Assembly: GCA_037127315.1 (NCBI GenBank)
Contig: JBBBDQ010000330.1
Location: 6,331,501-6,395,500 of the forward strand
Origin: Ascarosepion bandense
Taxonomy: Eukaryota > Mollusca > Cephalopoda > Sepiida > Sepiidae
DNA length: 64,000 bases
Direction of reading: 5' to 3'
Below the pieces are notes generated by a model. The model saw nothing but the letters and a program-made list of their open reading frames with translations. It was not told the origin of the DNA and did not search any database. Shown here piece by piece: positions 45,523 to 57,204 of this stretch (positions are counted from its first letter, which is position 1; each line of letters starts with the position of its first letter). Position numbers and translations under genes: made by a program.

Positions 45523-45752
45523 TTTCTATACATACTTCATGGTAATTGTTCTGTTGAACTTAATTCCATGATATCTAGACTTCTATACATACTTCATGGT
45601 AATTGTTCTGTTGAACTTAATTCCATGATATCTAGACTTCTATACATACTTCATGGTAATTGTTCTGTTGAACTTAATTCCATGATATCTAGACTTCTAT
45701 ACATACTTCATGGTAATTGTTCTGTTGAACTTAATTCCATGATATCTAGACT
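45523..45752. repeat. 57-bp minisatellite, 4 units
   Basis: TTCTATACATACTTCATGGT...CCATGATATCTAGAC repeats four times at a 57-bp period with almost no differences. As 57 is divisible by three, it leaves an open frame repeating MISRLLYILHGNCSVELNS, which I take as a by-product. 44,920-45,520 before it has no recognised feature. Confidence 0.92.
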
Positions 45753-46320
45753 TGATGACTTAACAGGTCAAGATAGAACAACAGAAATTAACAGGTGGTT
45801 CCATGCTCCTTAAAATCTCCAATCTCCTGATTGGAGGCCTTACTGTCAGATGTACAGGATGCACACAATGTACGTGCTAACTAAAGAATGAAGGAAAAGC
45901 AGAACTATAATAAAATATTGACAAGGAACTTTGTCCTTTCACTATTTTAATGCAAAATGTATGAAATATTTGCCAAACTTTGACCTTCATATTTGTCTAT
46001 ATTTCTGAGATGAGGTATTTACATTGTTTGGACTGTTGTCTTCATCTTTATTGTACCTATGTATTCATATTCACAGTACTAGATTGGTAAATTCATTTGA
46101 TGGAGCCAGATCAACTAATCTTAGGGAAGCCACAACAAGTACAAACAGTACAGATCAGGATATTGATGATCTTAATTTAATTCACTCTGAATTGCTAAAC
46201 CAGCTTTTTGGGGGTAAATGGAGCTTGACAAGCCTATTAGGGGAAGGAAAACCTGGATTTTAAACCAACACTGCCTTGCAGTCATATTCAAAGCACAGAA
46301 AAAAGTTATTGATGTAATGG

Positions 46321-46627
46321 ACATGCATACACCTTGGTTCCCCCCTTGCATTAATGTAATTGGCTGGTGTCAGCCATAAATACAGACGAAGACGAGGACG
46401 CAAAGAGGTCTACGTCTATTGGTCTACTCCTGTAGGTCTACGGTTATTGATTATGCCTACCTCTCAGGATACTGCATACGACGAGTACCGTCCAGTACGT
46501 CTACGTACTAGATTGTCCTACCCGATTTCATTTGCCTAAACTGCTCAACTACCTCGAATGATATACATATATACATAAGATAAGAATAAATCTAAGTAAG
46601 AGCCAACAGACCTACCTAGGTTTCACC
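46321..46627 (+). mobile_element. LTR-like repeat, copy 1
   Basis: It starts ACATGCATACACCTTGGTTC, has GGCTGGTGTCAGCCATAAAT and TACTAGATTGTCCTACCCG, and AATAAA near 46,585. TAATGG flanks both sides (46315-46320; 46628-46633) as a possible target duplication. A second copy is at 60.05 kb. TG...CA ends are not perfect. Confidence 0.5.
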
Positions 46628-46694
46628 TAATGGCTTTCCAAGGTAAGTCGAACTGAAATATATTATAACAATTATTAGTATAAGCATTATTATA

Positions 46695-46990
46695 TATATA
46701 ACCCTTTCCATGTCAGTTATGGAAGTAAATTCAAACAGCAAACTTGAAGTGAAGGCCCAAAAGTGGTTGGCTGTCAATACTGACAATTTGATTTGTAGCA
46801 ACTCCTGTAGACAAGCAATCCCACATGTAATTCCTTTGGATCTTGTCAGTATGGCTGAGAGTGTGGAGGGGGAAGGGCATGTTGTCTTGAAAGCACACAA
46901 CCTCCATATACCATCACCAGTCTTGGAGAAAGAAAAATCTGAATTCAAACCACCTGCTGCTTTGTAGGTCTTGGCTCTTTAACTTCTGAG
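46695..46990. repeat. dispersed repeat X, copy 2
   Basis: AATACTGACAATTTGATTTG...ATTCCTTTGGATCTTGTCA...ACCTCCATATACCATCA matches copy 1. Frames here on both strands are not credible genes. Confidence 0.5.
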
Positions 46991-47254
46991 AGGTGGGACT
47001 GGGTATTTTTTGCATCCCCAGTGCTAAAGAATGTAGTGAGCCATTGCACTATTTTGCCTTGAATACTGCCATGAACCACAATTGGAAGAGGGGAGTGATG
47101 ACCATAGTATGGCAAAATGTGCTACATGAATGAATGAAGCCATCTCTTACAAGATTCCACTGCCTTAACCTCAAACAGGTGCAGTTGAGGGTGATCATAA
47201 AAGATTGTATATACAATAATTTATTTTACATAAAAGAATTAGTGTTTATACATG

Positions 47255-47762
47255 GTATACCTGGCCACTCATATCTGAGGATGCCTGTTTATCAGGATGG
47301 CTAGTTAATCTTCATTTCAGTTACATTTGTGTTTGTTCAACACCCACAGAACCCACCTGTGATTTATGCTATAACTAATGCTGAGGAGAAGTTAATTACA
47401 GTTTCTAGGAGAGAATATGTTACTTGGTATGATCAACAGTCTGAACAAGGCCAGTATGTTCACATCTTCAGTCACGATGACTTGTGACTTCATGCTATCA
47501 CAACCATCAATGGCTCCCAAATAGTTTCGTCTACCTGATTTCATCCACAAGTGAAATTTGGTAGTTTCATCCACTCAATTTCATTCAAATGTGGTATGGT
47601 CTTCAGGCACTTTCCAAAGGTGCCACATGCTGAGATTGCTTTCTCCAGATCAATAACATTAAGGTCACCTTCCAAACAAATCAATCAAGGCGAGATTCAA
47701 CCCGGATCTCATGGTCAGAAAGTGAACACTCTAATCACTCAGCCACGTGCCATTCATATAAG
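47255..47762 (-). mobile_element. SINE D, complete
   Basis: Minus strand head GGCACGTGGCTGAGTGATTA, then CATGAGATCCGGGTTGAATC. The far end (CCACTCATATCTGAGGATGC on +) matches the GGATATGAGTG end. Confidence 0.75.
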
Positions 47763-48050
47763 CAAATTTTTAATGACTTCTCTCTAAGCAAGGTGATAAT
47801 GCTACTAAGATGCAAGGAGTTACTGAGAATGAAAGACGAGAACATGTTATTGAGGAGAAAAGATAATAAAATCAGGACTAAGAAAGATAGAAGGAGGTTT
47901 TAGATTTAAACTTTTGAAGATTTTTAAATGACAAAAAAAAAAAAGCAGGAATCCAGAAGTGTTTCATGGGCAAGAAAAACTATTAGACTTGAACTAACAG
48001 TTACATCTAGCTACTTCAACAGTAAAATGATGAGACCTAGTTGCCAATAT
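47763..48050 (-). mobile_element. CR1-like LINE 3' end, decayed
   Basis: TCTCTAAGCAAGGTGATAAT...GATTTAAACTTTTGAAGA and ATGATGAGACCTAGTTGCC blocks are present. It ends where a SINE A begins. Confidence 0.55.
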
Positions 48051-48051
48051 A

Positions 48052-48359
48052 GTCAGTCAGTCAGGTACCATACATGATACATGCTGAGGTGATCATGTCT
48101 CTTCTCATTCATGACTGACTAGGCAGATTTTCCTGCAATAGATTGCCATTTCTTTTTGCAGTAGACTAGTTGCCAACCAAGCCTATAGAATCCAATACAT
48201 CCTGCTTTTCAACCTATAGCTAGAGGAAAAAGAGATGGATTAGTACCTTTCCCAAGGGTATTTGTGCATAAGTGAAGGAAACAAATTTGACTGGAATTTG
48301 AACTCTGCACTCCGATTTCTCATTCCGAGGTGATATCTATTGCCCCACAAAACACATCC
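48052..48359 (-). mobile_element. SINE A, complete
   Basis: It runs from GTCAGTCAGGTACCATACAT to CCACAAAACACATCC. It abuts the truncated end of a CR1-like LINE. Confidence 0.78.
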
Positions 48360-48815
48360 TGCCAGTGTAGTACTATGACTAAATTTATGCAGTCGGGATA
48401 TCAAGGAGAAAATCTTATCAAAACAATTGCCATGAAAATATTTATAGTAAAGACGAAGCCACATCACAGCAATGGGAAAAAGACTGATGCCAAAAGAGAT
48501 AATATTACAAACCCTATTTTGGATTTTATCAAGCCTCTACATAGTTCAACAAATAAAATTAAAGGAAGGGGATGCAGTTGACAGTTATTTTAGTCAGGTA
48601 CAAGACTGTGCACTTTTAGATCAGTTTATCTTCTTTTTGTTTTTAAATAAATGACGACTAAACCAATAGATTTGACTGTTGGAGGCAGCTTTCCAGATAT
48701 ACTGGGTAATTAAGTATTTGTAAAATCAGTTTTCAAAATTCAATACTTGGCACTTTTGAGGTTACTTTAAAAAAAAACTAGCTGACTCAACTGAAGCTTC
48801 GAATCAGTACAAAGT

Positions 48816-49138
48816 AAATTTAAAATTTTCACTGAAAAGTTCTCAGCCTGACCATTATCACAAATCTGATGTTAGGTCAGATTTTGTGAAGAGGGTCTGG
48901 CTGAATACTTTTTGGAATCATTTTGTAGTAATGCTATGGAAACTCTATATCTGATTCCTGTTAAGCTTTTAAAAAGTCAATTTAAAATCTTTGCTGAAAA
49001 GTTCTCAGCCTGACCATTATCCCAAATCTGATGTTAGGTAAGATTTTGTGAAGTGGGTCTGGCTGAATACTTTTGGAATCATTTTGTAGTAATGCTATGG
49101 AAACTCTATATCTGATTCCTGTTAAGCTTTTAAAAAGA
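48816..49138. repeat. 162-bp tandem duplication
   Basis: AAGTTCTCAGCCTGACCATT...TCCTGTTAAGCTTTTAAAAAG occurs twice with a 162-bp shift, with few differences. It looks recent. Confidence 0.93.
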
Positions 49139-49179
49139 CAATTTTTTTTTTTACATGAAAACATTATTTCATGGCTGTT

Positions 49180-49250
49180 GGAGTAATATTTTGCTGGATC
49201 GTGATATTGCAGCCTTATCATGGGTTTGAATCTCACTGATGGCTTTTATT
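49180..49250 (+). repeat. tRNA-like segment
   Basis: TAATATTTTGCTGGATCGTG...CATGGGTTTGAATCTCACTG has B-box-like GGGTTTGAATCTC. It matches the complement of 49,535-49,600. Confidence 0.5.
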
Positions 49251-49489
49251 TTATTTTTTTAATTTCGTTTTGTATTGATGTATAACACAAACTCTGACTT
49301 GCCATGAAATAATTGTATTTATTAATGTAATTTGATTAAAAATTTAGAGTTATGACTTATATCTCATAATAATTGTTACATTTGCTTATATTTCATATTT
49401 TAAATCAAATGACAATTATGGAACAGTTTTTTTTTTCTTTTGTAAAAAAGAAAAAAATAATATTGATTATGACATCACATAAGCATATT

Positions 49490-49650
49490 CAAAATTATTT
49501 TGCAATAATTCAAAGTGTACATTCCCATCGGTGGGATCCGAACCTATAACGAGGCCGCAATTACACGAGCCAGCAGTTTAGCTTATCTTTTAATTTTTGA
49601 CCCTGCTTTGAATGTACACAGGAATTAAATTATTGCAAAATAATTTTACT
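49490..49650. mobile_element. short inverted-repeat element enclosing a tRNA-like core
   Basis: AAAATTATTTTGCAATAATT...GTACATTC at the left is inverted at the right (GAATGTACAC...AATTATTGCAAAATAATTTT). Its core complement contains GTTATAGGTTCGGATCCCAC, a near-consensus B box, and TAGCTAAACTGCTGGC. Confidence 0.6.
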
Positions 49651-49654
49651 TATG

Positions 49655-51165
49655 TGTGTTCTCAGCTTTTATTACATTTATGTTTGTGTCAGTTTACCAG
49701 AAATAGTTTTGTTCTTAAGCCACTGTGACCTAAGCAATTGCTGGTAATTTATTCCTTCATATCAGGGAAAATTTTACTTTTTCAAAACTGCTTGCACGTC
49801 AAAATAAACCAGTGATGAAGAACAGTAAATGTTTGGTACAAAGTTGCTTATTCTATTTACATGTTAAATTACGTAAGCCCTTTTGATGATTAGACACTGG
49901 AGTGTTGTACTGGTAGATTAGTTGGATGGATTCAACAGGTTAAAAATTGATTTTATTTTTTGTAAGTTAATAATTTTCTGTGACTTTTTTTCTTTTTTAA
50001 CTGACTTTATATTTGAAATATTTTTTTCTTTCAAGGGTTGTGGAAAACAAACGAATATTAAAAAAAATCATAAAATTATATTCATCATGTGGTGAAGGAT
50101 CTTATTCTTTCTTGTAATTCAAATTCAAAATAACCAAGGATTATTATCATTATTATTATTATTATTATTATTTCTATTTCTTATTTTGAATTCATTTTAA
50201 TATTTGAAATAAAAGGTTGGTGAAAGTTTTTAAATCAATTAATTTTAATATGCGACTATCTTGCAAATAAACATTTTGTTATTCTTGTCTTGATGTATGT
50301 CCTAAAATGTGTTTTTTATGAAATTGTTTGTTTTGTGATCTTGCTTTAAAATTCAATTCAGACAAAGCATTGCTATCTATCTTATTTTTAAAGATTAATT
50401 TTAAAATACGTTTTCCTGTCAGCATTATAAATATATGTGTTTTCTCATAAATATTTCTATTTTATAAGAGTGATGAATAAAAAAAAAACTTTAATGGCCT
50501 TTATTTGTCTCAATATATCAACACAGCTTCTTTCTCTCTCTTTCATTATATCATGATAGTTTTGTGTTCCATGTTTTCACTGACTTCAGCCCTCAGAATT
50601 GATTGCTACTTCATAGATTGTATCAATGAAGGACAACTTCTTTTTCTTGTTCACTTTACTATACATAAGGAACTGTATGGTAACATCAGCTCTTGGAGAT
50701 AACAGAATGAAGAATTTCAGAGAAACACATGCTTACTTGTTGATTTAACATGCAGTTATGTGTGGCCTTAGCCTGCCTATCGAACACGGGTGTGGAAAGT
50801 GAATTCCTGCAGCCGTCTGTTGACTTTGTGTCATTTTGGTCTTATATCCAGATCACCATCAATCACCAACCATTCTGGCATAACATCCACATTCTGTAAC
50901 AATGGCTTTACTTCATAAAGAAAGATTCTGGAAGGTTTTCCAGAATTGTTACAAGTCTTCCACAATAGTTGCAGGAAAGAATATCTCATGAGCTGGCACT
51001 AAAAGTTTTAATGTGTATTATCAACTGATTGTATTCATTTTCTCATTTTTACTTGTAAATTTTTAACATTAAAAAAAAAATCATGCATAAGAGGAGTCAA
51101 TAATATTATTTACTGAATTTTAATAGATTTTTAAAAAATCTTCTATAAAAATATTTAAACTTGAC
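49655..51165. other. no recognisable gene
   Basis: (ATT)n at about 50147-50172. 50,570-51,000 is less AT-rich and has no shared repeat words, but no frame longer than about 65 codons and no convincing splice sites. Confidence 0.4.
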
Positions 51166-51169
51166 ACCA

Positions 51170-51640
51170 TAAAAGAAATAGGCCAGTTGGAAGACCTTGT
51201 ATCCACTATCAATATGAGGAAGTTGAAACAGTATGGACATGTAATAATAGCCAACAATCTTTCCATGGAAATCCTACAAAGTACAACCTTAGGCAAAAGA
51301 AGAAGCAGACAGAGGAAAAACACATAGATTGACAATGTCAGTGAGTAGACCAAAAGATCATCCAGAAACTCAGACATTGGCATGCAACCAAAACTTATGA
51401 AGAGAGCTGGTCAGGTTCTCAGCAGTAATAATATCCAATAATCTTTCTACTGCAATCCTACAGAGTACAACCTAAGCAAAAGGAAGCAGAGGAAAACCAA
51501 TAGGTTGACAATGTCACTGAACAGACCAAAAGATCATTCAGACATTGGCATGCAGCTGAGTTATATAGTGGGAGCTAGTCAGGTGATCATCTGTGCAGGA
51601 CCTTTATGACAAACCTTGTCATGGGACTGATGACAATAAA
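51170..51640 (+). mobile_element. LINE 3' end, second type, internally duplicated
   Basis: It contains KLKQYGHVIIANNLSMEILQ, GKRRSRQRKNT*IDNVSE*T and RDTGMQLSYI. The segment from the NNLS block to the WDNVSE/RDTGMQ block occurs twice (about 51250-51415 and 51425-51600). Confidence 0.6.
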
Positions 51641-52615
51641 TAAAAAGATTGAAAATTCATTTGTAGACATTTTAAACAATTAAAATATTAAAATTAATAT
51701 TAAATGTTTGTTTTTTTTACCTACTTTGACAAATTTGTAGACAAAATATTTAACCAAAATTAGGAAGAAGACTGGTTATAGATGCCCAAGTGTTGTCAAT
51801 TTGGTAGGTAGGAATGGTAGTAGGTATGATACATTGCCAGTCTCATAACAAGTTGTGCTCATAGTGATGCTGAGCAGTTTCCTCCACATGGGTTGGAATC
51901 CACATTGATATTCATTCATGCATAGCAGATCGTGGGCAAGTGAACCTACTGAAGTCAATTCTTCTCCAAGAGAACTCATCACTATGTCAGTCTAGGAAGT
52001 CTTCTGCCCAGCAATTAATCACTATTCTGGCTGCATACAGAGCTACAGAGCTACAGAGCCCAGTCTACCCCATTGTTTTAGATGACTGTTGAACCTACAA
52101 GAAAGTTCAACTACACTTTGACAAGTTTTGTTTTGAATCCTGCTGAATGTCTCGCTCCCCTCCTCACTCAAAAAGCCTGGTGGGGGAACTGGTTTAGTCA
52201 TTAGTGACCCAACCAAGTGGCAGGTAGTCTAAAGTTACTTGGTACCAGTAGCAATTATAGAATGACCCAGTGTAAAGGTATCTTACAGCATTTTTTGTAA
52301 TTTTAACTGTAACATGTAAGAAAATAAATTTGAGACAATCAGACCAATTCAAAGCTCAGAGCCCAACTATATACAAAATTTGTGGAAACATTTGAAGGTG
52401 AGGGTAAGCCAAAAGAATCCTAAGAATTAAAGGTCATTTGTCAAAAAGAAGAAAAGAAAAGAAGATGACAATAAAGGATTACAGAAGATTTTCACTTTAA
52501 AAAGATTCACTATTGACCTTTAGTAAAGGCAAAATGATTGGCCCATTTAATTAAAATTCTTGTTTGACTATTAGAGTTTTATTGAAGTAATTGACAAAAC
52601 TTTTGTTGGGATACA
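51641..52615. other. no recognisable gene
   Basis: A 68-codon minus frame at 51.78-51.98 kb has no motif. ACAGAGCTACAGAGCTACAG at about 52040 is a small tandem. Confidence 0.4.
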
Positions 52616-52616
52616 T

Positions 52617-52755
52617 TCAGAGTGCCATACATGATACATGCTTGGGTGATCATATCTCTTTCAATCTGTGACTGACTAGGCAGAATACTTTTCTGTGGTA
52701 GACTGGTTGCCAACCAAGGCTATAGAACCCAATCTGTCCTGCTATTCAACCCATA
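52617..52755 (-). mobile_element. SINE A, part 1 (split by SINE B)
   Basis: It holds the 3' half complement, ending at ATTCAACCCATA (52744-52755), which is repeated at 53228-53239 where the rest of the element continues. Confidence 0.8.
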
Positions 52756-53227
52756 TGGCATATCATGTTGAATATACCAGTTCTTGTTTGATCACTGAAG
52801 TTAAGCAACATTAGCCTGGTCAGTACTTAGATGGGTGATTGCTTGGGAATACCAGGTGCTGTAAGTGTTCAGTGACGGATGTGCGTTGTGGTGCAGTGGA
52901 TGTCGGCTTGGAAGGAAAAATTGGTGAGCCAAGTTTGAATTCCAGTTGAGTACCCTGCATTCACTTAAGCACTAGTATCCTTGGGAAAGGTATTAATCCG
53001 TCACTTCCCTCCAGTTATGGGTTAAATAATGGGATGGGGGCTAGAGGCAACCCATCTAGTGTTGATGACACAATAAAATCACCCTTGGTAGCCCTGGTGA
53101 AGCATCAAGTATTCAGCTATTTGACAAGATTATGAATTTCACTACAAACTGTGCCAGGGTTCCAAATGTACAGGGAATACTGGAGGGATGTAGTGAATTC
53201 TATCTCGGCCAAGGCCACAAGACGATG
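52756..53227 (+). mobile_element. SINE B variant with a different 3' tail, inside SINE A
   Basis: A 12-bp perfect target duplication (ATTCAACCCATA) gives 472 bp exactly. The 5S and tRNA modules match the other SINE B copies. After GGGTTAAATAATGGGA the tail switches to an unrelated sequence (GGCTAGAGGCAACCCATCTA...CAAGGCCACAAGACGATG). Confidence 0.88.
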
Positions 53228-53390
53228 ATTCAACCCATAGCTGGAAGGAGAAAAGATGGATTAATACTATTTTCAATGGTATTTGCACATAAGTGAATGC
53301 AACAAATTCAACTGGAATTCAAACTCAGCTGTCTGATTTCTCATTTCAAGCCAATATTTATTGCACCAAAATGCACATCCAGAGTATACT
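53228..53390 (-). mobile_element. SINE A, part 2 (split by SINE B)
   Basis: It resumes at ATTCAACCCATA and runs to the head complement TTGCACCAAAATGCACATCC. Together with part 1 it makes one full SINE A. Confidence 0.8.
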
Positions 53391-54479
53391 TCCACAAAAA
53401 ACTGAAACCAAAAAAAAAAAAAGAAAAAAAAGAAGATACCTGAGGTTTAAAATTAAAATGAAAAATGAAAAATCTTTATGAAAGTTTTTATTTTAGTTTT
53501 AATTTCAACAGATTAAAGTTAATATTTCCAATAAGCAAAATACTTTGCTGTATTTCTATTGTGGAGTTATTGTTGAAATAACTAATGAGAAGACTTAGGA
53601 ACAGTGAAATAAAATAATGTATTAACCAAAATACAAATAGTTGTTAAAGCTGAGTTGTATCTCCACTCAGCTACAGGACAAATCAGGTTACGATCTTTAC
53701 TCTCTCAGTCTCTGGATCTGACTGCCCGGAAAACAGAACCTGGTAACCGGACATGACATCAGGAATAGTCCATTAGTCAATAGACTGACAGGGGTGCCAC
53801 TCTAACAATTTCAAAAATTAATTTAAAACTAAGTTAAACTGATTGAAAGGAGTCTTTTTCCTAAAATAACTGATTAGCATGCCTTTTTTAGTCGTCTTTC
53901 ATCTCTTTATTAAAAAATCTTCCAAAAATAAAATAGTTTTCTAAAACTTTATTTGAAGAATATTAGCTGATTTAAAACAAATATTATTTACTTTAAGTTA
54001 AAAATATCACTGAAATGCATTTTTTAACCTAATGAGTTATTTTGATGTGTTTACAGTCTGATGACAAGTTTAATGTTCTATGGAGACTTTATCTGTAAAA
54101 CATAATTGAAGAAAATAACATGAGTGCCTTTTTTATATAATTTTTGAATACTTAGTGATCTTAAAAATTTAGAAAAATATTCTCCATAATCTAATATTTT
54201 ATTAAATTTTAGAAATTTTCACTTTAAATTTACTATAGTTATCACTTATATTCTGATAATATTGTGTATAGTCACATATAGTTACAAAAATGTCTAAGTT
54301 TATACACATACAAAAAAACTTCAAAATTGCTTTTAAAATATTGGTGTTTGGTGATTTGCATTAAGCTTTTCCATTTTTAGTAAATACAATTTTCACTTAA
54401 TAACAATATAATGTAAATGACTGTAATTAATACAGAATTTTAAGATTTAAAACTTAATAAATTCTTCTAATTAAAATTT
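53391..54479. other. no recognisable gene
   Basis: Very AT-rich. A poly-A stretch at about 53,409-53,432 may be a retroposon tail. Confidence 0.4.
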
Positions 54480-54985
54480 TAAAAAAAATGAAAAGAATTC
54501 TTGTAAAAATTCATTATTTATGAAGAACAAAAGTTTTTTCAATACAATAGTGTCCTAAATATATTTTATTTATAAAAGCAATTGAAAGCTTCTCTAATTA
54601 AATAATATCAGTTTTAATCTATTTTTTATTTTACAATTCTGAGTAGATTTTTGACAAACAGTATTTCTATTTTACAAAAACAAATTGATGATTTAAATTC
54701 TCCAAGGAGTCTTGCTTTTAACTAATAAATGCAAAAACCCTGGAATTTTAATCTCTCAAAATTTCCTAAAATTAAATAAGTAGGAGTAACAGATGTAAAA
54801 ATATAAAAATATTTTTACCAAGATTTTCTAAAAAAAAATTTCAAAATAATTTAATTCATTTGTAAATAAGCCCTGAAAATTTAATTAAAATATGACATTT
54901 ATTTGATTTTTGCAAAAATTCTCAAAACATGTTTTTCGCCACAAAAAAGATGTTAAATTTCCTATACTAATTTTTGACCTGGCTG
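54480..54985. repeat. AT-rich long repeat, copy 2
   Basis: TTTGTAAATAAGCCCTGAAAATTTAATT and TTATTTGATTTTTGCAAAAA match copy 1 in the same order and orientation. Confidence 0.5.
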
Positions 54986-55002
54986 CTGACTGAGAATTTT
55001 TG

Positions 55003-55235
55003 ACCAAAATTGGAGAGCCAATTCCAGTTGGGTTCATTATATTCATTTATGGAAAAATTATAAATCTATCTGTTCTTCCCTCCCCTGCTATGGGTTAATA
55101 AGTAGGAATTGTATCAGTAAATCAATATTATCCCCAAAAAATTCTTCCAATCAAAAAATATTTTCTGGCTTTAAATAACTCTCAAAAGTTTGATAAGTCA
55201 TAAAAAACAAATTGATCAATCAATCACACAATGGC
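55003..55235 (+). mobile_element. SINE C, 5' truncated
   Basis: It begins at the tRNA-like box (GGAGAGCCAATTCCAGTTGG) and runs through the full C tail to AAATTGATCAATCAATC. Confidence 0.68.
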
Positions 55236-55524
55236 CAATAGAAAATTAGAAAGTATTAAAGTGAAATAAATTGTAATGTTAAATAAAGAAAATTCCAGTT
55301 TTGTATATTCATTAGGTGAGGTGCTATTATTTTAGTCACCATCATTAGCACTATAGTTTTTATCATTCCTTTTCTTTTCCCAAGTACTTTCAATCTCATC
55401 CAAATTAATCTTCAGGGGTGAATTGCTATGACAAAAATTAATGTAATTGATAGTTGTGAATATTTTTTTTTTACTTGGAAATGTGCATGAAACAAAACGT
55501 GCTCTGTTAATTAAAAAATTGACA

Positions 55525-56000
55525 TTACCTAAGGGAGTAACTTAATTTGTAATTTTTAAAAAAATAATAACAATTTACATGTTTTAAAATATTCTTTTCT
55601 TTCTCCATTGTGAACTGTTTTGATAATCTCATTGAGTTTACATGGTCCAGTAGTTTCTGGACCTTTTCTTGGTGTGGCCAGAGTATGAAGACGTCATCTA
55701 CAAATCTCAGCCATAGAGTTGGCTTTAATGATGTGAATTCTAATGCTATGTCTTCAAAGTATTCCATGTATATGTTAGCCATTACTGCTGATAATGGCCA
55801 GTTTTCGCTATTCCTTCATCCTGCCACTATATGTCTGATCCCATTCCAAAGTGTGTTGTTTGTGTACAGAAAGTCAGCATCTCCATCAAGTTATCTACAG
55901 GTATATTGGTACGTTCTCCTAGGGAAGAGCCTGAGGTCAGTCTGTCCCTTGTTGAACAAAGTCACCATGACCAGATTAGATGGGAGCATCTCTGATTATT
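55525..56000 (-). pseudogene. Penelope-like element reverse transcriptase fragment
   Basis: Read on the minus strand, interrupted frames give NIPVDNLMEMLTFC, then THFGMGS (about 55840-55860), a degraded GSPLS-like stretch ending PLSAVMANIYMEYFE, then LRFVDDVFILWPH with the catalytic VDD, then QKLLDHVNSM and QFTMEKEKN. The order and spacing match Penelope-like RTs. At least one frameshift and several stops are present, and no GIY-YIG domain was found downstream. The + strand open frame covering 55610-56014 is its shadow. Confidence 0.75.
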
Positions 56001-56579
56001 TCCAAATAATGTAAATAGTATAAATAATTACAATATCTCATCTTAAAAATATAAACAAATAGCCAATGTATGAGTTGATTTGTTATAGCTTTAAAACTAA
56101 AGTCGAAAGTTTAACAATGTTTCTTCATTGTAAGTTCCACTGCGAATGAAAACATATATGTGAAAGTGTTGATAAATCGTAAAAAGAACAAATCAATCAA
56201 CAATAAAATGTATCAAGAAATACCAGGTATTTAGTCGACAACATTATAAAAACTGCCAACAACAAGCTATTTCATGCGTGGTTGCCAATGTGTTAAATTG
56301 TCTCCCTTGCATAATTACAGGTTAGCCTGTTCAAAGAACTAAGATTCGTCTCCCTTTAACTAATTAAACGCATTAAAAGCGATTTTATTTATAATGCACT
56401 CTGACTTTGCCACCCATATACCATTGAATGTTTAATTTGAAAGTTAAATATACCACTAAATTGGAACCTTATTGTGGCCTTACTATAATGCAAAAGTACG
56501 GTTAATTAATAATTTAGCATTAGAAGTTGAAGGTTGAGGGGGTGAAGATTTTTGGCATACTACAAATTGAGTTCTTAAT

Positions 56580-57130
56580 TGTAGTTATTTTTTTACAGGA
56601 AATATTAAGAAACAAAAAATTTCGTTAGAAACAGAGAAAAAGTACTGAACTGTTATGTAATATTGCTCCTCCTATACAGCAGTGAATGCTTGACAATTTT
56701 CTCTCAGATGAAGAAGAGGCTTGAAGCAGCAGAAATGTAATTCAACAAAAGAATGTTGAGAATATCATATACTGAACATGTGATCAATGGTAAAATTTTA
56801 AAGAAAATGGAAGCAAAAACAGCACTTATACATAACATCAGATAGACGGTTAAAATTTCTTGGGCACATAATGAGGAAAGAGGGCTTGGAAAATTTGACA
56901 CTCACAGGACATATTGAAGGCAAAAGGGACAGAGGAAAACAGTGCATAATCTACCTTATGATCTTGTGTAAATGGATAGCGGAACAGAAATTAGGAGAGA
57001 TAGCAAAAAGACAAAATTTGCTAGGAGCTTCAAAGGATGGGAAATTGTGGTGAACCATGATTGCCAGCGTCCTGAAAAGACATGGCACAGAGAAGAAGAA
57101 TTGTTATGTTACAATCTAGAATTGAATATT
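56580..57130 (+). mobile_element. RTE-like LINE 3' end, best preserved
   Basis: Blocks in order: EILRNKKFRXKQRK, CYVILLLLYSSEC, MKKRLEAAEM, then one frame with RKEGLENLTLTGHIEGKRDR, CKWIAEQKLGEIAKRQNL and KLW. No catalytic domain remains. A SINE C copy follows after 75 bp. Confidence 0.68.
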
Positions 57131-57204
57131 TTGCATGTGAAGGCACCAGGAATTGAATTTGTTAAAATTTTCTTTTTTGGAATCATTGTGAGAAGAAAAT
57201 TTAT

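Noticed and set aside
45523..45752. CRISPR-like array (regular repeats)
   Set aside because: The 57-bp units are directly adjacent with no spacers, in a eukaryotic context.
55610..56014. 134-codon + strand frame
   Set aside because: It is the complement of the Penelope-like RT fragment, which has recognisable motifs on the minus strand.
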